A stretch of DNA of 64,000 nucleotides from Flavobacterium agricola (GTDB taxonomy: Bacteria; Bacteroidota; Bacteroidia; Flavobacteriales; Flavobacteriaceae). Both the position numbers and the translations under genes were made by a program. Where the stretch lies: NCBI RefSeq assembly GCF_025919725.1, contig NZ_CP081495.1, positions 1,674,001-1,738,000 on the forward strand. The letters run 5' to 3'. This document shows, piece by piece, positions 44,370 to 52,712 of the stretch; position 1 is the first letter of the stretch; the number at the start of each line of letters is the position of its first letter. The notes under the pieces are model-generated. The model was given only the letters and a program-made list of their open reading frames with translations. It was not told where the DNA came from and searched no databases.

Positions 44370-45680
44370 TTATTTCTGACGAATATAAATATCAATCGGA
44401 ACTCCGGTAAAATTAAAGTTTTCACGAATTTTATTTTCTAAAAATCGTTTGTACGGATCTTTAACATATTGCGGTAAGTTTGCAAACAACACAAATTGCG
44501 GTGTTGGCGTTGGCAATTGCATACAATATTTAATTTTTACGTACTTACCTTTAATTGCCGGTGGTGGCATATTTTCTATAATTGGTAAAATAAAATCGTT
44601 TAATTTAGAAGTTGCGATACGTTGTTTGCGGTTTTCATAAACTTCAACAGCTGCTTCTAAGGCTTTTAATAAACGTTGTTTAGTTAATGCCGATGTAAAT
44701 ATAATTGGCACGTCGGTAAACGGTGCAATTTCTTCTCTAATTTTTTGTTCGTACATTTTAGTAGTCATAGAATCTTTTTCTACCAAATCCCATTTATTTA
44801 CTAAAATCACAATGCCTTTACGGTTTTTTTCGGCTAACCAAAAAATATTTTGGTCTTGACTTTCAAAACCGCGCGTTGCATCAATCATTAAAATACAAAC
44901 ATCTGAATGTTCTATAGCACGAACCGAACGCATTACAGAGTAAAATTCTAAATCTTCTTTTACTTTTGCTTTACGACGAATTCCTGCGGTATCAACCAAA
45001 TTAAACTCAAATCCAAAACGGTTGTATTTGGTATCAATAGCATCACGGGTTGTACCAGCAATATCGGTAACCACAAAACGATCTTCACCAATTAAAGCAT
45101 TAATAAAAGATGATTTACCAGCATTAGGGCGCCCAACAACAGTAAAACGAGGTAAAGCTTCTTCATCTTCATTTACTTCTGGTAATTCAGGTAAAACTTC
45201 AACCAGCTTATCTAATAATTCACCTGTTCCAGAACCATTCATTCCGGCAATAGGATAAAATTCTCCTAAACCTAAATTGTAAAATTCGTAAGCATCTTCT
45301 AAACGCTTTCCGTTATCTACTTTATTTACTGCTAATAAAACAGGTTTTGTTACTTTACGTAAAAGTTTTGCAACTTCTTCGTCCATTGGTGTAATACCTT
45401 CTTCAACATCAACTACAAAAATAATAGCATCTGCTTCATCAATAGCTAATTCAACCTGACGGCGAATTTCGCCTTCAAAAACATCATCAGATCCTTTAAT
45501 ATATCCACCGGTATCAATTACCGAAAATTCTTTTCCATTCCACTCACTTTTTCCGTAATTACGGTCACGAGTAACACCGCTAACTGAGTCAACAATCGCA
45601 TCACGACGTTGAATTAAACGGTTGAAAAACGTAGATTTCCCAACATTTGGGCGTCCAACTATGGCTACGATATTATTCAT
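44370..45680 (-). CDS. der: Ribosome assembly GTPase Der (EngA)
   Basis: 436 residues with two tandem GTPase domains: G1 GRPNVGKSTFF (about 8-18) with DTGGY and NKVD, and G1 GRPNAGKSSFI (about 180-190) with DTAGIRRK and NKWD. A C-terminal KH-like domain (about 350-436) ends FTGVPIDIYIRQK. Der is essential for 50S subunit maturation in the cytosol. It lies downstream of era on the same strand (67 bp gap), a frequent Bacteroidota pairing. Confidence 0.97.
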   Translation of the reverse strand: MNNIVAIVGRPNVGKSTFFNRLIQRRDAIVDSVSGVTRDRNYGKSEWNGKEFSVIDTGGYIKGSDDVFEGEIRRQVELAIDEADAIIFVVDVEEGITPMDEEVAKLLRKVTKPVLLAVNKVDNGKRLEDAYEFYNLGLGEFYPIAGMNGSGTGELLDKLVEVLPELPEVNEDEEALPRFTVVGRPNAGKSSFINALIGEDRFVVTDIAGTTRDAIDTKYNRFGFEFNLVDTAGIRRKAKVKEDLEFYSVMRSVRAIEHSDVCILMIDATRGFESQDQNIFWLAEKNRKGIVILVNKWDLVEKDSMTTKMYEQKIREEIAPFTDVPIIFTSALTKQRLLKALEAAVEVYENRKQRIATSKLNDFILPIIENMPPPAIKGKYVKIKYCMQLPTPTPQFVLFANLPQYVKDPYKRFLENKIRENFNFTGVPIDIYIRQK

Positions 45681-45747
45681 TTATCTAAATATTTAGTGCA
45701 AAGTACATTTGAAAAATCCGCTTGTAGCAAATGCACTTTTTTAATTA

Positions 45748-46632
45748 TTATTTGTTGTTATATCCGAAACGACGTAATTGATAATCGTTGCTTCTCCAGT
45801 CTTTATTTACTTTTACAAAAAGCTCAATATGTACTTTTTTGTCAAAAAACTTTTCTAAATCAATACGAGCTTCGGTTCCTACCCTTTTAATTGCTTCTCC
45901 TTTATGGCCTATAATAATTCCTTTTTGAGAATTACGTTCTACCATAATTAAGCATTTAATACGGATGATATCTTCTTCTTCTAAAAACTCTTCTGTTTCA
46001 ACTTCAACTGCATACGGAATTTCCTTTTCGTAATGTAATAATATTTTTTCACGAATGGTTTCGTTCACAAAAAAGCGTTCGGGCTTGTCTGTTAACGCAT
46101 CTTTAGGGAAATAAGGCGGTGAAACAGGAAGCAATTCTACAATTCTATTAAAAACAACATCAATATTAAAACTGTTTAATGCAGATATTGGATAAATTTC
46201 TGCATTAGGCACTTTTTCATGCCATAAAGCAACTTGCTCTTCTAACTGTTCTTGGTTTGATTTATCAATTTTGTTTAATAATAGCAATACAGGGATTTTT
46301 GCATGAATTATTTTATTAAAAAAAGCTTCATCCTTTAAATCCTTCTCACCTATTTCAACCATGTAAATTAAAATATCCGCATCTTCAAAAGCAGATTTTA
46401 CAAAATCCATCATCGAATTTTGCAGCTCGTACGCAGGTTTAATAATTCCAGGCGTATCTGAAAATAAAATTTGAAAATCATCTCCATTAACAATACCCAA
46501 AATTCTGTGACGGGTTGTTTGTGCTTTAGAGGTAATAATAGATAATCTTTCTCCAACAAAAGCATTCATTAAGGTTGATTTACCTACGTTCGGATTTCCA
46601 ATAATATTTACGTATCCAGCTTTGTGCGACAT
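45748..46632 (-). CDS. era: GTPase Era
   Basis: 294 residues. N-terminal GTPase (GNPNVGKSTLMNAFVG, SDTPGI, LLLNKIDKS) and a C-terminal type II KH domain (about 200-294) with the RNA-binding segment SQKGIIIGHKGEAIKRVGTEAR. Era binds the 3' end of 16S rRNA and supports 30S assembly. Upstream of der on the same strand, probably one transcript. Confidence 0.97.
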   Translation of the reverse strand: MSHKAGYVNIIGNPNVGKSTLMNAFVGERLSIITSKAQTTRHRILGIVNGDDFQILFSDTPGIIKPAYELQNSMMDFVKSAFEDADILIYMVEIGEKDLKDEAFFNKIIHAKIPVLLLLNKIDKSNQEQLEEQVALWHEKVPNAEIYPISALNSFNIDVVFNRIVELLPVSPPYFPKDALTDKPERFFVNETIREKILLHYEKEIPYAVEVETEEFLEEEDIIRIKCLIMVERNSQKGIIIGHKGEAIKRVGTEARIDLEKFFDKKVHIELFVKVNKDWRSNDYQLRRFGYNNK

Positions 46633-46707
46633 AACATTTAATTTAGCCTACAAAGTTAAACATTTTAGAACAGAAATTTAAAATTCCTTTTTATTTTTAA
46701 AAAAAGT

Positions 46708-46737
46708 TTGGTATTCTAAAAAATGGTTGTACTTTTG
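46708..46737 (+). promoter_or_regulatory. Promoter of the initiator tRNA cluster
   Basis: TTG (46708-46710), 19 bp, TACTTTTG (46730-46737): an exact Bacteroidota-type promoter, with the first tRNA starting only about 11 bp after the -7 box. Confidence 0.8.
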
Positions 46738-46747
46738 CAATCGAAAT

Positions 46748-46820
46748 AACGGGATAGAGCAGTAGGCAGCTCGTCGGGCTCATAACCCGAAGGTCACAGG
46801 TTCGAGTCCTGTTCCCGCTA
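46748..46820 (+). tRNA. Initiator tRNA-Met (CAT), copy 1, with an acceptor-stem mismatch
   Basis: 73 nt without encoded CCA. The CAT anticodon sits in loop CTCATAA, in a stem whose inner three pairs are GGG/CCC, the mark of initiator tRNA; the D-arm and anticodon arm resemble E. coli tRNA-fMet. Acceptor 5' strand AACGGGA against TCCCGCT gives an A2-C71 mismatch, unlike copies 2-4 (AGCGGGA). First of four tandem copies under one promoter. Confidence 0.88.
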
Positions 46821-46866
46821 CTAAGTTTTTACTGAAAATACTTTCAACAAAGGTTGAAATTCGCAC

Positions 46867-46939
46867 AGCGGGATAGAGCAGTAGGCAGCTCGTCGGGCTC
46901 ATAACCCGAAGGTCACAGGTTCGAGTCCTGTTCCCGCTA
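46867..46939 (+). tRNA. Initiator tRNA-Met (CAT), copy 2
   Basis: Perfect cloverleaf: acceptor AGCGGGA/TCCCGCT, D stem GAGC/GCTC, anticodon stem TCGGG/CCCGA with loop CTCATAA, T stem ACAGG/CCTGT. Weak A1-U72 end pair, suitable for an initiator. No encoded CCA. 119 bp after copy 1. Confidence 0.95.
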
Positions 46940-46984
46940 CTAAGTTTTACTGAAAATACATTCAACAAAGGTTGAAATTCGTAC

Positions 46985-47057
46985 AGCGGGATAGAGCAGT
47001 AGGCAGCTCGTCGGGCTCATAACCCGAAGGTCACAGGTTCGAGTCCTGTTCCCGCTA
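46985..47057 (+). tRNA. Initiator tRNA-Met (CAT), copy 3
   Basis: Identical to copy 2 over the 73 nt; 118 bp after it. The spacer contains the small inverted repeat TTCAAC / GTTGAA found between all copies. Confidence 0.95.
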
Positions 47058-47103
47058 CTAAGTTTTTACTGAAAATACATTCAACAAAAGTTGAAATTCG
47101 CAC

Positions 47104-47176
47104 AGCGGGATAGAGCAGTAGGCAGCTCGTCGGGCTCATAACCCGAAGGTCACAGGTTCGAGTCCTGTTCCCGCTA
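47104..47176 (+). tRNA. Initiator tRNA-Met (CAT), copy 4
   Basis: Identical to copies 2 and 3 over the 73 nt; 119 bp after copy 3 and directly followed by the cluster terminator. Confidence 0.95.
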
Positions 47177-47182
47177 CTAAGT

Positions 47183-47210
47183 AAGCCACTTTTATAAAGT
47201 GGCTTTTTTT
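47183..47210 (+). terminator. Terminator of the tRNA cluster
   Basis: Stem AAGCCACTTT / AAAGTGGCTT with a 3-nt loop and a long T-run, 7 bp after the last tRNA. Confidence 0.85.
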
Positions 47211-47222
47211 ATATCTAAAGCA

Positions 47223-47675
47223 ATGAGTACAAAAAAAATTAATGGCTATCGCACGCTTTTAAATGTTACCAAAAACGTAACGCTTAAAGAACTTAAAACT
47301 ATTTACAGAAATAGTATGAAGCAATATCACCCTGATTTATTTCCGTCGGATGCAGAAAAAGCAGAAGCTGATGAGAAAAGCCAGGCAATTATTGAAGCGT
47401 ACCATTTTTTAGTGAGCATTGCCAATGAAACCGTAGAAAAAAACAAAGAAGAATTTGAGGCCATAATTGCAGCTAACAACATTGCTGAATTTTATATGGA
47501 AGAAGGTATTTTGTTTGTTACCTTAGTTAACGGTAGTAAATTTGAATATTACGGTGTACCAAAAGTTACCTACGTAAAAATGATTAACGCAGATTCGCCA
47601 GCGCGTTTTGCAAAACGACACATATACGGTAAATTTGTTTACCGTAGTGCTGTTAAAATGACTGGTTTAGAATAA
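47223..47675 (+). CDS. J-domain plus KTSC-domain protein
   Basis: 150 residues from the ATG at 47223; an in-frame GTG at 47199 lies inside the tRNA terminator and is rejected. Residues about 6-70 look like a J-domain: helix II ending MKQYHPDLFP with the HPD tripeptide that stimulates DnaK ATPase, then a helix EKSQAIIEAYHFLVSI. Residues about 85-150 form a KTSC domain (FEYYGVPKVTYVKMINADSPARFAKRHI to FVYR), of unknown but possibly nucleic-acid-related role. No signal peptide. Cytosolic DnaK partner is a reasonable inference. Confidence 0.82.
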   Translation: MSTKKINGYRTLLNVTKNVTLKELKTIYRNSMKQYHPDLFPSDAEKAEADEKSQAIIEAYHFLVSIANETVEKNKEEFEAIIAANNIAEFYMEEGILFVTLVNGSKFEYYGVPKVTYVKMINADSPARFAKRHIYGKFVYRSAVKMTGLE

Positions 47676-47679
47676 TAAT

Positions 47680-47706
47680 AAAAGAGAGCAAATTGCTCTC
47701 TTTTTT
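47680..47706 (+). terminator. Terminator of the J-domain gene
   Basis: Stem AAAGAGAGCAA / TTGCTCTCTTT followed by a T-run. Confidence 0.8.
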
Positions 47707-47849
47707 ATTTTCTTAGTACTTGTAAATACTACAATAAATAAAAATAAAATTCGTTGGTATGTAGTAACCAATTCAATAAAAAAAATTATATTAGTTAACG
47801 CTAAATTTGTAGCTAATTACTTTTAATTTATTCGATATCTCATATTCCA

Positions 47850-48938
47850 ATGGCACAAAATGTAACCTTTAAAAATTTTGATGAGTTTAAACAACCTCTT
47901 CAAAAATTTAATGCTCCTTTTGCATGTACATCATTAATCGTTAAAGACCTAAACAACAACGTTTATCACGGTCGCGGAATGGAACTAACTTTTGGCGAAG
48001 CCTTAACCAGCTTAACTTATTACCCAAAAGGTTATTCGTTTCAGCATTTAGCACCAAATAAAACACCAGGGCTTCAGTACACAGCTAAATATGCTATTTT
48101 AGCATTAACCACACCGGTAAGTGTTTTTGATGTGAAAGATGCTTTAGAAGGTTTTAACGATGCAGGATTAGCATTTAGTTTAAACATGATGCCATCTCCG
48201 CCATTAAACGAAATTAAACCGGAAGAATACAAAAACGCAGTTCCTTATGCATCATTTGGCGAATGGGTTCTAGCTAACTTTGCAACCGTTGATGAAGTAA
48301 AAGCAGGATTAACACAAGGCGTAGTTTTTTGGTCTGAAGCTTTAGAAATGTTAGGTGGTTTAGAAACACCTTTTCATTTTGCAGTTTACGATAAAGCGGG
48401 CGGATCTATTGTGGTAGAAGTTAAAAATGGTGCTTTAGTGGTTTATGACAACCCAACGGGCGTTATGACAAACGGACCAGAATTTCCGTGGCATATGGAA
48501 AACTTAAATAATTATTCGCACATTACAAACATTGATACAACAATTGGTAAAGTTGGCGACTTAAATTTAAGACAACCAGATAGCGGAATTGCAACAAGCG
48601 TTTTACCATCATCAGCAACTTCGGTTGGACGTTTTATTAAAGCTTTCTATTTTTCTACCTATGCAAATCGTGTAGCTGATCCGGATTTACAATTAGTAGA
48701 ACTTGGTCACGTAATGAATAACTTTGACCGCCCTAAAAATATTACTAAAGATTTAAGCGGTGAAGGAGAACAAGCAACTCCGGCAAAATACATGACCGAA
48801 TTTACGCTTTGGACGGTATTAACTGATTTAACTCGCGGACAAATGTACGTGCGTTTGTACGATTCTTTAAATTACCAAAAATTCACATTTGCTGATTATA
48901 AAGACAAAACCGAAATGGTTTCATTTTTAATAAAATAA
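47850..48938 (+). CDS. Linear amide C-N hydrolase (choloylglycine hydrolase family, Ntn)
   Basis: 362 residues. Ntn-hydrolase features of the CBAH family: the nucleophile Cys in FACTSLIVKD (Cys26), followed by YHGRGMEL with the conserved Arg, later NDAGLAFSLNM with the Asp-Ala-Gly turn, and VMTNGPEFPWHMENLNNY with the NxP and Asn residues. Mature enzymes of this family begin at the Cys, so about 25 residues would be removed by self-processing. No signal peptide or lipobox is seen, so a cytosolic amidase is likely; the substrate (bile salt, penicillin V, N-acyl amino acid or N-acyl homoserine lactone) is not decided by sequence. Confidence 0.85.
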   Translation: MAQNVTFKNFDEFKQPLQKFNAPFACTSLIVKDLNNNVYHGRGMELTFGEALTSLTYYPKGYSFQHLAPNKTPGLQYTAKYAILALTTPVSVFDVKDALEGFNDAGLAFSLNMMPSPPLNEIKPEEYKNAVPYASFGEWVLANFATVDEVKAGLTQGVVFWSEALEMLGGLETPFHFAVYDKAGGSIVVEVKNGALVVYDNPTGVMTNGPEFPWHMENLNNYSHITNIDTTIGKVGDLNLRQPDSGIATSVLPSSATSVGRFIKAFYFSTYANRVADPDLQLVELGHVMNNFDRPKNITKDLSGEGEQATPAKYMTEFTLWTVLTDLTRGQMYVRLYDSLNYQKFTFADYKDKTEMVSFLIK

Positions 48939-48946
48939 AAAAAACT

Positions 48947-48974
48947 AAGCTTTGAATTTTTCAAAGCTTTTTTT
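48947..48974 (+). terminator. Terminator of the amide hydrolase gene
   Basis: Stem AAGCTTTGAA / TTCAAAGCTT with a 4-5 nt loop and T-run. It overlaps any start of the next gene upstream of 48988, supporting the later ATG. Confidence 0.8.
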
Positions 48975-48987
48975 AAATCCAATAAGC

Positions 48988-49620
48988 ATGAAGTTTAAAA
49001 TAAAACTATTCCTTTTTATTTGTGTACTTATTATAGGTAGTATTATTTATTGTGATGCAGTTGTAACCAATCAAGCGCAAAACAAAGTTTATGAAACAAC
49101 CGAAACCATTCCGTACAACAAAGTTGGTTTATTACTAGGTACCGGAAAGTACCTAAAAAACGGTGCAATCAATCCGTATTACGCAAACCGAATTACAGCT
49201 GCAGCTGCTTTATATCATGCCAACAAAATTAGCACATTGGTTATTAGCGGCGATAATAGTACCCCAACATATAACGAACCGCAAAGCATGATGGACGATT
49301 TACTTGCTTTGGGCATTCCGGCCCAGCATATGTATTTAGATTATGCAGGATTTAGAACTTTAGATTCTGTTTATCGCTTACAAGCTATTTTTGGACAACA
49401 GCAATTTACTGTAATTTCTCAAAAATTTCATAACGAGCGCGCTTTGTTTATAGCCGATTATTTAGGTTTAAACGGCATCGGTTATAACGCGGCTGATGTT
49501 TCGGCAAAACAAGGACTAAAAACCAATCTGCGCGAAAAATTAGCTCGAGTAAAGGTATTTATTGATAAGTTTGTTGATAAAGAACCAAAATTTCAGGGCG
49601 AAAAAATTAATATATCATAA
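48988..49620 (+). CDS. SanA/ElyC (DUF218-like) envelope protein
   Basis: 210 residues from the ATG at 48988. One N-terminal membrane helix (IKLFLFICVLIIGSIIYCD), then a DUF218 Rossmann-like domain outside the membrane: GLLLGTGKYLKNGAINPYYANRITAAAALYHANKISTLVISGD, ILGI-type segment DDLLALGIPAQHMYLDYAG, and RLQAIFGQQQFTVISQKFHNERALFIADYLG. Fits SanA (vancomycin-sensitivity) proteins; SanA/ElyC act in envelope polysaccharide steps. It ends at a bidirectional terminator with the ABC-F gene. Confidence 0.88.
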   Translation: MKFKIKLFLFICVLIIGSIIYCDAVVTNQAQNKVYETTETIPYNKVGLLLGTGKYLKNGAINPYYANRITAAAALYHANKISTLVISGDNSTPTYNEPQSMMDDLLALGIPAQHMYLDYAGFRTLDSVYRLQAIFGQQQFTVISQKFHNERALFIADYLGLNGIGYNAADVSAKQGLKTNLREKLARVKVFIDKFVDKEPKFQGEKINIS

Positions 49621-49650
49621 AAAAAGCGAAGATTAACCTTCGCTTTTTTT
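49620..49650. terminator. Bidirectional terminator between the SanA-like and ABC-F genes
   Basis: Stem AAAAGCGAAG / CTTCGCTTTT, loop ATTAAC, with flanking A- and T-runs between convergent genes. Confidence 0.85.
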
Positions 49651-49653
49651 ATA

Positions 49654-51585
49654 TTAAAATTCAAAATTATCTATTTCTTCTTGAATCAATTCCCAATCCG
49701 ACATGGCTTGATCTAAATCTTTTTTCATTTTTTCATAACGATCAAAAAATTTACTATCGTTCATTAACTTTTCGTAATCATTTGCTAATTCAGCATCAGC
49801 TTTAGCAATATCTTTTTCCAATTGCGCAATTTGGCTTTCGGTTTTAGACAGCTTATTTTGTAAAGCTTTTAGTTTTTTCTGATCTTCGTACGAAAGAGCG
49901 GGTTTTGCTTCAACCTTTTTTACAGGTTCATTGCTTTTTTTATTAGTTTCAGTTTTCTTTTCTACTTCTCTAAAATTTTCAACATTACGCTGTTCTAAAA
50001 AGTAATTAATATCGCCTAAATATTGTTTTATGGCCTGATCTTTAAATTCATAAACCATATTGGTTAATCCTTGTAAAAAATCACGGTCGTGAGAAACTAA
50101 AATTAAGGTACCTTCAAACTTTTCTAGAGCAGCCTTTAGTACGTTTTTAGATTTAATATCTAAGTGATTGGTTGGCTCGTCCATTAATAAAACATTAAAC
50201 GGATGCAACAACATACGGCATAATGCTAAACGGTTACGTTCGCCCCCAGAAAGTACTTTTACTTTTTTATCTACATCATCGCCACGAAATAAAAAAGCAC
50301 CAAGCATATCGCGAACTTTAGATCGGTTGCTATCGGTTGCGGCATCAATCATGGTATCTAAAACGGTTAATTCGCCATCTAAATATTCGGCCTGATTTTG
50401 TGCAAAATAACCAACCTGAACGTTGTGCCCCAATTTTATATGTCCTTCGTACTCAAATTCATTCATTATGGCTTTAATGAAGGTAGATTTTCCTTGACCG
50501 TTTTGTCCAACAAAAGCAATTTTACTACCACGTTCTACCGCTAAATCAATATTTTTAAATATCAATTTATCATCAAAACGTTTGGTTACATTTTCAGCTT
50601 CTACCACTAACCTACCCGGCACAATTGAAACCGGAAAGTTAATTGCCATAACCGAATTATCATCTTCATCAACTTCAATACGTTCAACCTTATCTAATTT
50701 TTTAATTAAAGATTGAGCCATTGATGCTTTTGATGCTTTTGCACGAAACTTTTCGATCAGCTTTTCGGTTTCTTCAATTTTTTTAGCTTGGTTTTTCTGC
50801 GTTGCTAATTGCTTTTCACGAATTTCGTGACGTAAGGTTAAATATTGCGAATATGGTTTATTAAAATCATACGCTTTACCTAACGAAATTTCGATGGTAC
50901 GATTGGTAACGTTATCTAAAAACATTTTATCGTGCGATACAATAACTACAACGCCGGGAAAGTTTTTTAAAAATCCTTCTAACCAAATAATAGATTCGAT
51001 ATCTAAGTGATTGGTTGGCTCATCTAAAAGTAAAATATCGTTAGATTGAAGTAATAACTTAGCCAGTTCAATACGCATACGCCATCCGCCAGAAAAAGTT
51101 TCGGTTTGGCGGTTAAAATCGTCACGTTTAAATCCTAAACCAAGCAAAATACGTTCGGTATTACCTACGTAGTTATATCCGCCTAAAATATCGTATAAAT
51201 GATTGTAATCAGAAATTTTGTCAATTAAATCTGCGTAAGCTTCTGATTCGTAATCGGCACGCGAACCTAATTGGTAATTGATATCGTCAATCTTAACTTC
51301 TAAATCTTTAATTTCTTTAAAAGCTTGATACGCTTCTTCTAAAACGGTACGTCCAGGAACAAAGTCAATATCCTGACGTAAAAAACCAATTTTAATTTCT
51401 TTTTCGCTAGCAATAACGCCTTCGTCTGGTTTAATATCACCAGCCAACATTTTAAGCATGGTAGATTTACCTGCTCCGTTTTTACCCACTAATCCCACGC
51501 GATCACCTGCGCCTAAACGAAAGGTAATATCTTGGTACAAATACGTTCCTCCAAAAGAAACGGATATATTTGAAATATTAAGCAT
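49654..51585 (-). CDS. ABC-F family ribosome-associated ATPase
   Basis: 643 residues. Two ABC domains without membrane parts: Walker A GKNGAGKST (about 34-42) with signature TFSGGWRMR and LLLDEPTNHLD; and GQNGQGKST (about 364-372) with LSGGERNRL and LLMDEPTNHLD. Between them lies a Lys/Glu-rich linker coiled coil (about 245-320), and after the second a C-terminal coiled coil (about 565-643). This is the Uup/YbiT-like architecture; these ATPases act at the ribosomal E site rather than in transport. Its start overlaps the DAO gene stop by 8 bp. Confidence 0.92.
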   Translation of the reverse strand: MLNISNISVSFGGTYLYQDITFRLGAGDRVGLVGKNGAGKSTMLKMLAGDIKPDEGVIASEKEIKIGFLRQDIDFVPGRTVLEEAYQAFKEIKDLEVKIDDINYQLGSRADYESEAYADLIDKISDYNHLYDILGGYNYVGNTERILLGLGFKRDDFNRQTETFSGGWRMRIELAKLLLQSNDILLLDEPTNHLDIESIIWLEGFLKNFPGVVVIVSHDKMFLDNVTNRTIEISLGKAYDFNKPYSQYLTLRHEIREKQLATQKNQAKKIEETEKLIEKFRAKASKASMAQSLIKKLDKVERIEVDEDDNSVMAINFPVSIVPGRLVVEAENVTKRFDDKLIFKNIDLAVERGSKIAFVGQNGQGKSTFIKAIMNEFEYEGHIKLGHNVQVGYFAQNQAEYLDGELTVLDTMIDAATDSNRSKVRDMLGAFLFRGDDVDKKVKVLSGGERNRLALCRMLLHPFNVLLMDEPTNHLDIKSKNVLKAALEKFEGTLILVSHDRDFLQGLTNMVYEFKDQAIKQYLGDINYFLEQRNVENFREVEKKTETNKKSNEPVKKVEAKPALSYEDQKKLKALQNKLSKTESQIAQLEKDIAKADAELANDYEKLMNDSKFFDRYEKMKKDLDQAMSDWELIQEEIDNFEF

Positions 51586-52651
51586 TTTTATGTTGAATTC
51601 GAATATCTAATTTTTTATAGATACGATTAATATTAATTTCTTTTTCTAATTCCGCACCTTCATAAATAAATTGGTACAAAGCTTGGGCCAAAAACGGTCC
51701 AAACATAACACCACGCGTACCTAAACCATTTAAAACAAATAGGTTTTTATGCTCATAATGCTGACCAACTAACGGACGACGATCGCGAACGGTTGGACGT
51801 ACACCAGCAAAATGATGCACAACCTCAAAATTGCAAGTAATTAGTTGCTTTAGTTCGGTAAGTAATTCTTGTTTTCCTTCTTCTGTTATTGCATCGGTTT
51901 TATCGGTCCAATTGTAGGTTGCACCAACTTTATATAAATCATTACCGATTGGCATGATAAAAATTGATGATTTTAAAATGAAATTGATTTGTAAATCGGG
52001 TGCTTTAATGATTAATAATTCACCTTTGGTGCCGTCTAAAGGTAAGTTATTAAAATACGGATTAGCGTGTAAACCAAACCCGTCTGCAAATACAATATTT
52101 TTATAGCTTTCACCTTTATAAACCACAGCATCATTTTGCACTTGCAACGCATTGTAATCAAAATGTTCTTGTTGCAAATTGGCTTGTGAAAGTAATTCGG
52201 CAGCATAAACTTCGGTTAACAATTTGGTATCTAAATATCCCGAATGTAAAACTTCACCATATCCGTAAGGTGCATAAATGCTTGGAACTTGAATTTTAAT
52301 CAATTTGGTTGAAAGAAATGGAGCCATTTTGGGTTTATCTGCAGCAATAAACCAATTATTTTGTTCTTCAATCGAGGCGAATTTACGATATACCGGCATC
52401 GGGTTTAAAAATTCAACTTTTAAACGCTTTTGAATAGCAGTATAAAGCGGCATAGCAGCATTCAATTGTTCTTGCGCTTTCCAAACTTCTGAATAGCGTT
52501 TTAAAACTACCGGATTGTACATACCGCCAGCAATTACAGACGAATTAAAGGATTGGTCTGAAATTACGGTAAATGATTTGTTATGGGCACGTAAGGTTTC
52601 GGAAAACGAAATGCCTGCTAACCCTAAACCAACAATTAAAAAATCTTTCAT
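51578..52651 (-). CDS. FAD-dependent oxidoreductase (DAO family)
   Basis: 357 residues from the ATG at 52651; a longer frame to 52678 would start inside the gldN terminator. The FAD Rossmann motif is DFLIVGLGLAGISFSETL at the extreme N-terminus. NIVFADGFG lies mid-protein, and FAGVRPTVRDRRPLVGQH to NGLGTRGVMFGPFLAQAL is the classical DAO C-terminal FAD contact. It may oxidise an amino acid or deaminate a secondary amine; substrate unknown. It overlaps the ABC-F gene by 8 bp and follows the gldKLMN block. Confidence 0.85.
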   Translation of the reverse strand: MKDFLIVGLGLAGISFSETLRAHNKSFTVISDQSFNSSVIAGGMYNPVVLKRYSEVWKAQEQLNAAMPLYTAIQKRLKVEFLNPMPVYRKFASIEEQNNWFIAADKPKMAPFLSTKLIKIQVPSIYAPYGYGEVLHSGYLDTKLLTEVYAAELLSQANLQQEHFDYNALQVQNDAVVYKGESYKNIVFADGFGLHANPYFNNLPLDGTKGELLIIKAPDLQINFILKSSIFIMPIGNDLYKVGATYNWTDKTDAITEEGKQELLTELKQLITCNFEVVHHFAGVRPTVRDRRPLVGQHYEHKNLFVLNGLGTRGVMFGPFLAQALYQFIYEGAELEKEININRIYKKLDIRIQHKNA

Positions 52652-52663
52652 GATGCAAAAATA

Positions 52664-52692
52664 AAAAACTCCTGCCATAAAGCAGGAGTTTT
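52664..52692 (-). terminator. Terminator of the gldKLMN block
   Basis: Stem AAAACTCCTGC / GCAGGAGTTTT with a short loop and T-run on the minus strand, just after gldN. Confidence 0.85.
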
Positions 52693-52712
52693 AATTTATA
52701 TTTTGAATTAAA

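Noticed and set aside
46780..46968. Minus-strand reading frame across the first two tRNAs encoding GNRTRTCDLRVMSPTSC-like protein
   Set aside because: It is the antisense of initiator tRNA genes, a well-known source of spurious protein annotations.
46748..47176. Possible CRISPR array or satellite because of four regular 118-119-bp repeats
   Set aside because: The repeats are complete tRNA cloverleafs with short near-identical spacers.
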